Assembly: GCA_963765815.1 (NCBI GenBank)
Contig: CAVXXT010000004.1
Span: 46,562 to 110,561, forward strand
From: DATLNF01 sp963765815
Lineage (GTDB): Bacteria > Actinomycetota > Actinomycetes > BP-191
Length of the DNA stretch: 64,000 bases
Direction of reading: 5' to 3'
Part shown: in pieces, positions 60,302 to 64,000 of the stretch
Numbering within the stretch: position 1 is the first letter of the stretch
Layout: every line of letters begins with the position of its first letter
The notes under the pieces: generated by a model
What the model saw: only the letters and a program-made list of their open reading frames with translations
The model's database searches: none
Told to the model about the DNA's origin: nothing
Program-made: the position numbers and the translations under genes

Positions 60302-61757
60302 CGCGCCGCCTGGCGACCCTGCTGGTCTGCGTGTGCGGGCTCGCGGCGACGCTGGTCGCGCTGGGCGCAGGCGCGACCGGTGGCGGCGAGCGCGGCTACC
60401 GCGTCGACGCGATCTTCGACAACGCCGACTTCCTCGTCCCGGGCCAGGACGTGAAGATCGCCGGCGCGGTGGTGGGCTCGGTGAGCGGCGTGCACCTGAC
60501 GAAGCGACCACCGGGCGCGCGTGGAGATGCGAGATCGAGGAGGGCTTCGCGCCGTTCCGCGTCCGACGCGAGCTGCACGATCCGGCCGCAGAGCCTGATC
60601 GGCGAGAAGTTCGTGGACTGCTAGCCCGGCACGCCGAAGGGCAAGCCGCTCGGCGAGGCGAGGGCGCGCCGACCGTGCCGCTCGCCCGCAACCACTCGCC
60701 GGTCGACCTCGACCTCGTGTTCGCGGCGCTGCGCCTGCCCTACCGCCAGCGGCTCGCGCTGCTCGTGAACGAGCTGGGCACCGGGCTCGCCGGGCGCGCC
60801 GGAGGACCTGAACGCGGCGATCCGGCGCGCGAACCCCGCGCTCCAGCAGGCCAACCGCGTGCTCGCGATCCTCGACCGCGACCGCGACACGCTCGGCCGC
60901 CTGATCGACGCGTCCGACACGGTGATCGGCGAGCTGGCCCGCCACCGCGGCGAGGTGACGAGCTTCATCGGGCGCGCCGACCGGGTGGCGCGCGCGGTCG
61001 CCGACCGGCGCGGCGACCTCGGCGAGGCGATCCACCGCCTGCCGCCGCTGCTCGACCAGCTCGAGCCGTCGGCCACCGAGCTCGCCGGGCTCGCGAGCGA
61101 GGCGCGCCCGGTCGCGCGCGACCTGCGCGCGGCCGCCGGCGCCGGTGCGCCAGCTGCTCGGCGACCTCGACCCGCTCACCGCACGCCGCGCGGCCGACGC
61201 TCGTGGCGCTCGACGAGCTGTCGGTGACCGGCCGCAGCGCGCTGCGCGCGACGCGACCCGGTGGCGCGCAAGCTGCTGCCGGTCGCGCGCCGGCTGCCGG
61301 AGGTCGTCGCTGCTCGCGCGGCAGCTGCAACGAGTCGCTCAAGGCAGCGCGGCGTGGTGGAGGGGCTCCAGAGCTTCGTCTACTACGCCACCGCCGCCAC
61401 CTCGCGCTTCGACCGCTTCTCGCACATCCTGCCGTCGTACCAGATCGCCGGCACCTGCCAGCAGTACGCGACCACGCCCGTCGCCGGCTGCAGCGCCCGC
61501 TTCACCGGCGGCGGCGCTGCGGCGAAGACGGCGGCGAAGAAGGCGCAGGCCGCGGAAGAAGCGCAACGGCGCCGGCATCGCGGGCGGCAGCGGACCCGTC
61601 GGCGCCGTCCGCTCCGGCACCGCAGCCGAGCTCGCCGGCGCCCGCCACCGCCGGCGCCAGTCGACGCCGCTCCCCGACGCCGTCGGCTCCCGCCGGTGCC
61701 CGCAGTGCCCCCGCTGACGACGTCCAGCATGTCCTCGACTACCTGCTCGGCCCATGA
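60298..61757 (+). CDS. MCE-domain lipid-transport protein 2 (frameshifted)
   Basis: GTG 60298, single helix (LATLLVCVCGLAATLVALGAG), MCE core GYRVDAIFDNADFLVPGQDVKIAGAVVGSV and the helical needle (LAILDRDRDTLGRLIDASDTVIGELARHRGE). The C-terminus is rich in Ala, Pro and Lys and ends VQHVLDYLLGP; the TGA (61755-61757) overlaps the next ATG. Many indels. Same role as the other three. Confidence 0.82.
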
Positions 61758-63147
61758 GGATCACGAGCGAGCGGCAGGCAACCCGATCCTGATCGGCGCG
61801 GTCACGTGCCTGATCACGGTGATCGCCGTGTTCCTCTCCTACAACGCGAACGCGGGGCTGCCGTTCGTGCCGACCTACGACGTGAAGGTGCAGGTGCCGA
61901 ACGCGGCCGGGCTCGTCGCGGGCAACGAGGTGCGCATGGGCGGCAAGCGCGTCGGCACGATCACGAAGATCGTCGCGCGCAAGGGCGCCGGCGGCACCGA
62001 CGCTCGCGCAGCTCGACCTGAAGCTCGACAAGACCGCCGAGCCGCTCTACACGAGCGCGCGGGTGACGGTGCGGCCGCGCTCGCCGCTCGGCCTGAAGTA
62101 CCTCGAGGTCGATGCCCGCACAAGACCGGCGAGAAGCTCGCCGCCGGACGAGACGCTGCCCGCTGCGCCAGGCGGGCAAGGTCGTGGACCTCGACGAGGT
62201 GATCAACGCGTTCGACGCAGGGCACGCGGCGCTCGCTCCAGCTCACCGTCGCGGGGCTCGGCGGCGGCCTGGCCGGGCGCGGCGTCGACTTCAACGCCGT
62301 GCTCGCGCCGGCGCCGCCGCTCGTGCGCGACGCCGAGAGCGCGTGGCCGCCAACCTCGCCGACCCGCGCACGGGCCTCGACGGCGCGGTCCGCGGCGTGG
62401 AGAGCACGGTCGCGGAGCTGGCGCCCGTCGCGTCGCAGCTCGGCTCGCTCGTCGCGGCGAGCGACACCACCGCGGGCGCGCTCGCGTCGGTCAGCGCCCG
62501 AGCTGCAGCAGAGATCATCTCGGACTGCCGCCGACCGAGGCGATCGGCGACGCGCGCCCTCGGCGTCGCGCGGCCGGTGCTCCCGACGCGCGCCTGCTCG
62601 TGCACGACATCCGGCCGGGCACGCGCGTGCTGGCGAGCGCCGCCACCGACCTGCACGGCGCGATCCGCGATCGGCATCCCGGTGGTGCGGCGCGCGCTCG
62701 GGCTGTCGGAGCGGCTGCGCACGGCGCTCGCGGCGGTCGACACGCTCGCCTCCGACCCGCTCACCCGCGGCGCGCTCGACCGGCTGCTGCTCACGCTGCG
62801 CTCGGCGCTCCCGACGCTGCGCTTCGTGGTGCCCGGCCCAGACGGTCTGCAACTACCTCGGCCTCTGGACCCGCAACGTGCCTCGACGATCTCCGAGGGC
62901 GACGACAGCGGCACCTGGTTCCGCACGCTCGTGGTCGCCGGCGTCGAGGAGTTCACGGCGCGCGCCGACGCCCGCGCCGAACCTGCACCTGAACCCGTAC
63001 GGCAACACGGCCGCGCCGGGCCAGGAGCGCGAGTGCGAGACCGGCAACGAGCCGTACCTGCCGGGCCAGCGGATCGGCCACGTCGCCCGGCAACCAGGGC
63101 CTGAAGACCGAGGACACGAGCCCGCCGGCGGGGGTGGGCGGCCGTGA
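61754..63147 (+). CDS. MCE-domain lipid-transport protein 3 (frameshifted)
   Basis: ATG 61754. Helix PILIGAVTCLITVIAVFLSY, then YDVKVQVPNAAGLVAGNEVRMGGKRVGTIT (MCE core) and a long helical needle (GVESTVAELAPVASQLGSLVAAS). The end is TGA at 63145-63147, overlapping the next GTG. Several indels. It is the third of four consecutive MCE genes. Confidence 0.82.
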
Positions 63148-64000
63148 GGCGCCGCGCGGCGTGTCACCCGCTTCGTCGCCGGCATCGCGGCGATCGTCGT
63201 GATCGTGCTCGGCCACCTACCTCGCGTTCGGCGGCAGCGCGCCGTGGCAGCACGACTACGAGATCAAGGCCGTCGTGCAGTCGGCGAACGAGCTGCAGAC
63301 GCGCTCGCCGGTGCGGATCGCGGGCGTGAACATCGGCAAGGTCAAGAAGGTCGAGCGCGGACCCGGCAACGACCGCGATCGTGACGATGGCGATCGACGA
63401 GAGCGCGCTGCCGATCCACGGGACGCGACGCTGAAGATCAGGCCGCGGCTCTTCCTCGAGGGCAACTTCTTCGTCGACCTCCAGCCGGGCACGCCGCAGC
63501 GCGCCGAACCTGCCCGAGGGCGGCACGATCCCGCTCGCGCAGACCGCCCTGCCGGTGCAGCTCGACCAGGTGCTGACGACGCTGAAGGCGGGCACGCGCG
63601 ACGACCTGAAGCTGCTCCTGAAGGGACTCGGCGAGGGCCTCGGCGACGGCCGCGCGCTGCACCGCGTGATCCCGCTGATGGAGCCGGCGTTCCTGCGCAC
63701 CGCGGTCGTGGCGCGCAGGCGCTCAGGGCCAGAACCCCGGCGACCTGGCCGGGCTTCATCGACAGCGGCGAGAAGGTGTCGCGCGCGCTGGCGTCGCGGC
63801 GCCGCCAGCTGCCGGTGCTCGTGACCGGCCTCGACCGCACGCTCACGACGCTCGCGGCGCGGCGGCAGGCGCTCGGCGAGTCGGTCACGCGGCTCGACAG
63901 CCTGATGGGCCACGCGCCGGCCGCGTTCGCCGCGCTCGAACAACCTCTTCCCCACCGCGCGCGCCTTCGTGCGCGAGGCGCGGCCGGGCATCCGCGCGCT
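63144..64000 (+). CDS. MCE-domain lipid-transport protein 4, runs off the window (frameshifted)
   Basis: GTG 63144 gives FVAGIAAIVVIVLG (helix), YEIKAVVQSANELQTRSPVRIAGVNIGKVKKV (MCE core), then ALPIHGDATLKIRPRLFLEGNFFVDLQPG and helical needle segments to the window end. Several single-base changes are needed. Translational coupling with the previous gene (GTGA) shows one operon. Further mce genes probably follow beyond the window. Confidence 0.82.

Overview
The window is high-GC actinobacterial DNA, but I read it as at least three pieces that may not come from one genome. Piece 1 (about 1-36,575) looks like a Nocardioides-type (Propionibacteriales) chromosome: a tig-clpP1-clpP2-clpX cluster, a class III adenylate cyclase, an Eis-type acetyltransferase, a mycothiol-dependent nitroreductase family protein, aminopeptidase N, a TPM/LemA/VanZ/HNH run, rsgA, a truncated haemoglobin, ettA and oligoribonuclease, with tRNAs for Pro, Gly, Arg and His. 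Most genes here are intact. Notable exceptions are single-base frameshifts in clpP1 (one) and clpP2 (three).

From 29,925 to about 36,575 there is an accessory island behind tRNA-His: a tyrosine integrase, small hypotheticals, a cloverleaf-like hairpin array, a membrane protein, a large nested inverted repeat, a Shedu (DUF4263) anti-phage nuclease, an orotate phosphoribosyltransferase-like gene and a NIPSNAP protein.

Piece 2 (about 36,580-46,095) begins abruptly inside a DUF979 permease gene and holds gene fragments, a tRNA 3' end with a terminator, and then a compact mobile element. The element has a short tyrosine recombinase, XRE regulators, a RepA/RecA-like AAA ATPase followed by an iteron-like inverted-repeat cluster (candidate origin), a lipoprotein, a lone HK97-type prohead protease, small genes with 1-4 base overlaps, an excisionase and an integrase that is cut off. 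It resembles a phage satellite or integrative plasmid.

Piece 3 (about 46,100-64,000) has the gene content of a deep-branching actinobacterium (Thermoleophilia-like by my judgement): metF, a PLP lyase, moaA, a cytochrome P450, SGNH hydrolases, citrate synthase, a DUF2236 oxygenase and at least four consecutive MCE genes. Nearly every gene is broken by several single-base indels, mostly extra bases, which suggests unpolished long-read sequence rather than decay.

The best leads are an in-frame TGA at the catalytic cysteine position of the nitroreductase-family gene at 14,386-14,991 (possible selenocysteine), the candidate origin at 40,841-41,064, the cloverleaf hairpin array at 32,363-32,470 and the Shedu island. 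The abrupt junctions near 36,580 and 46,095 should be checked before any linkage across them is believed.
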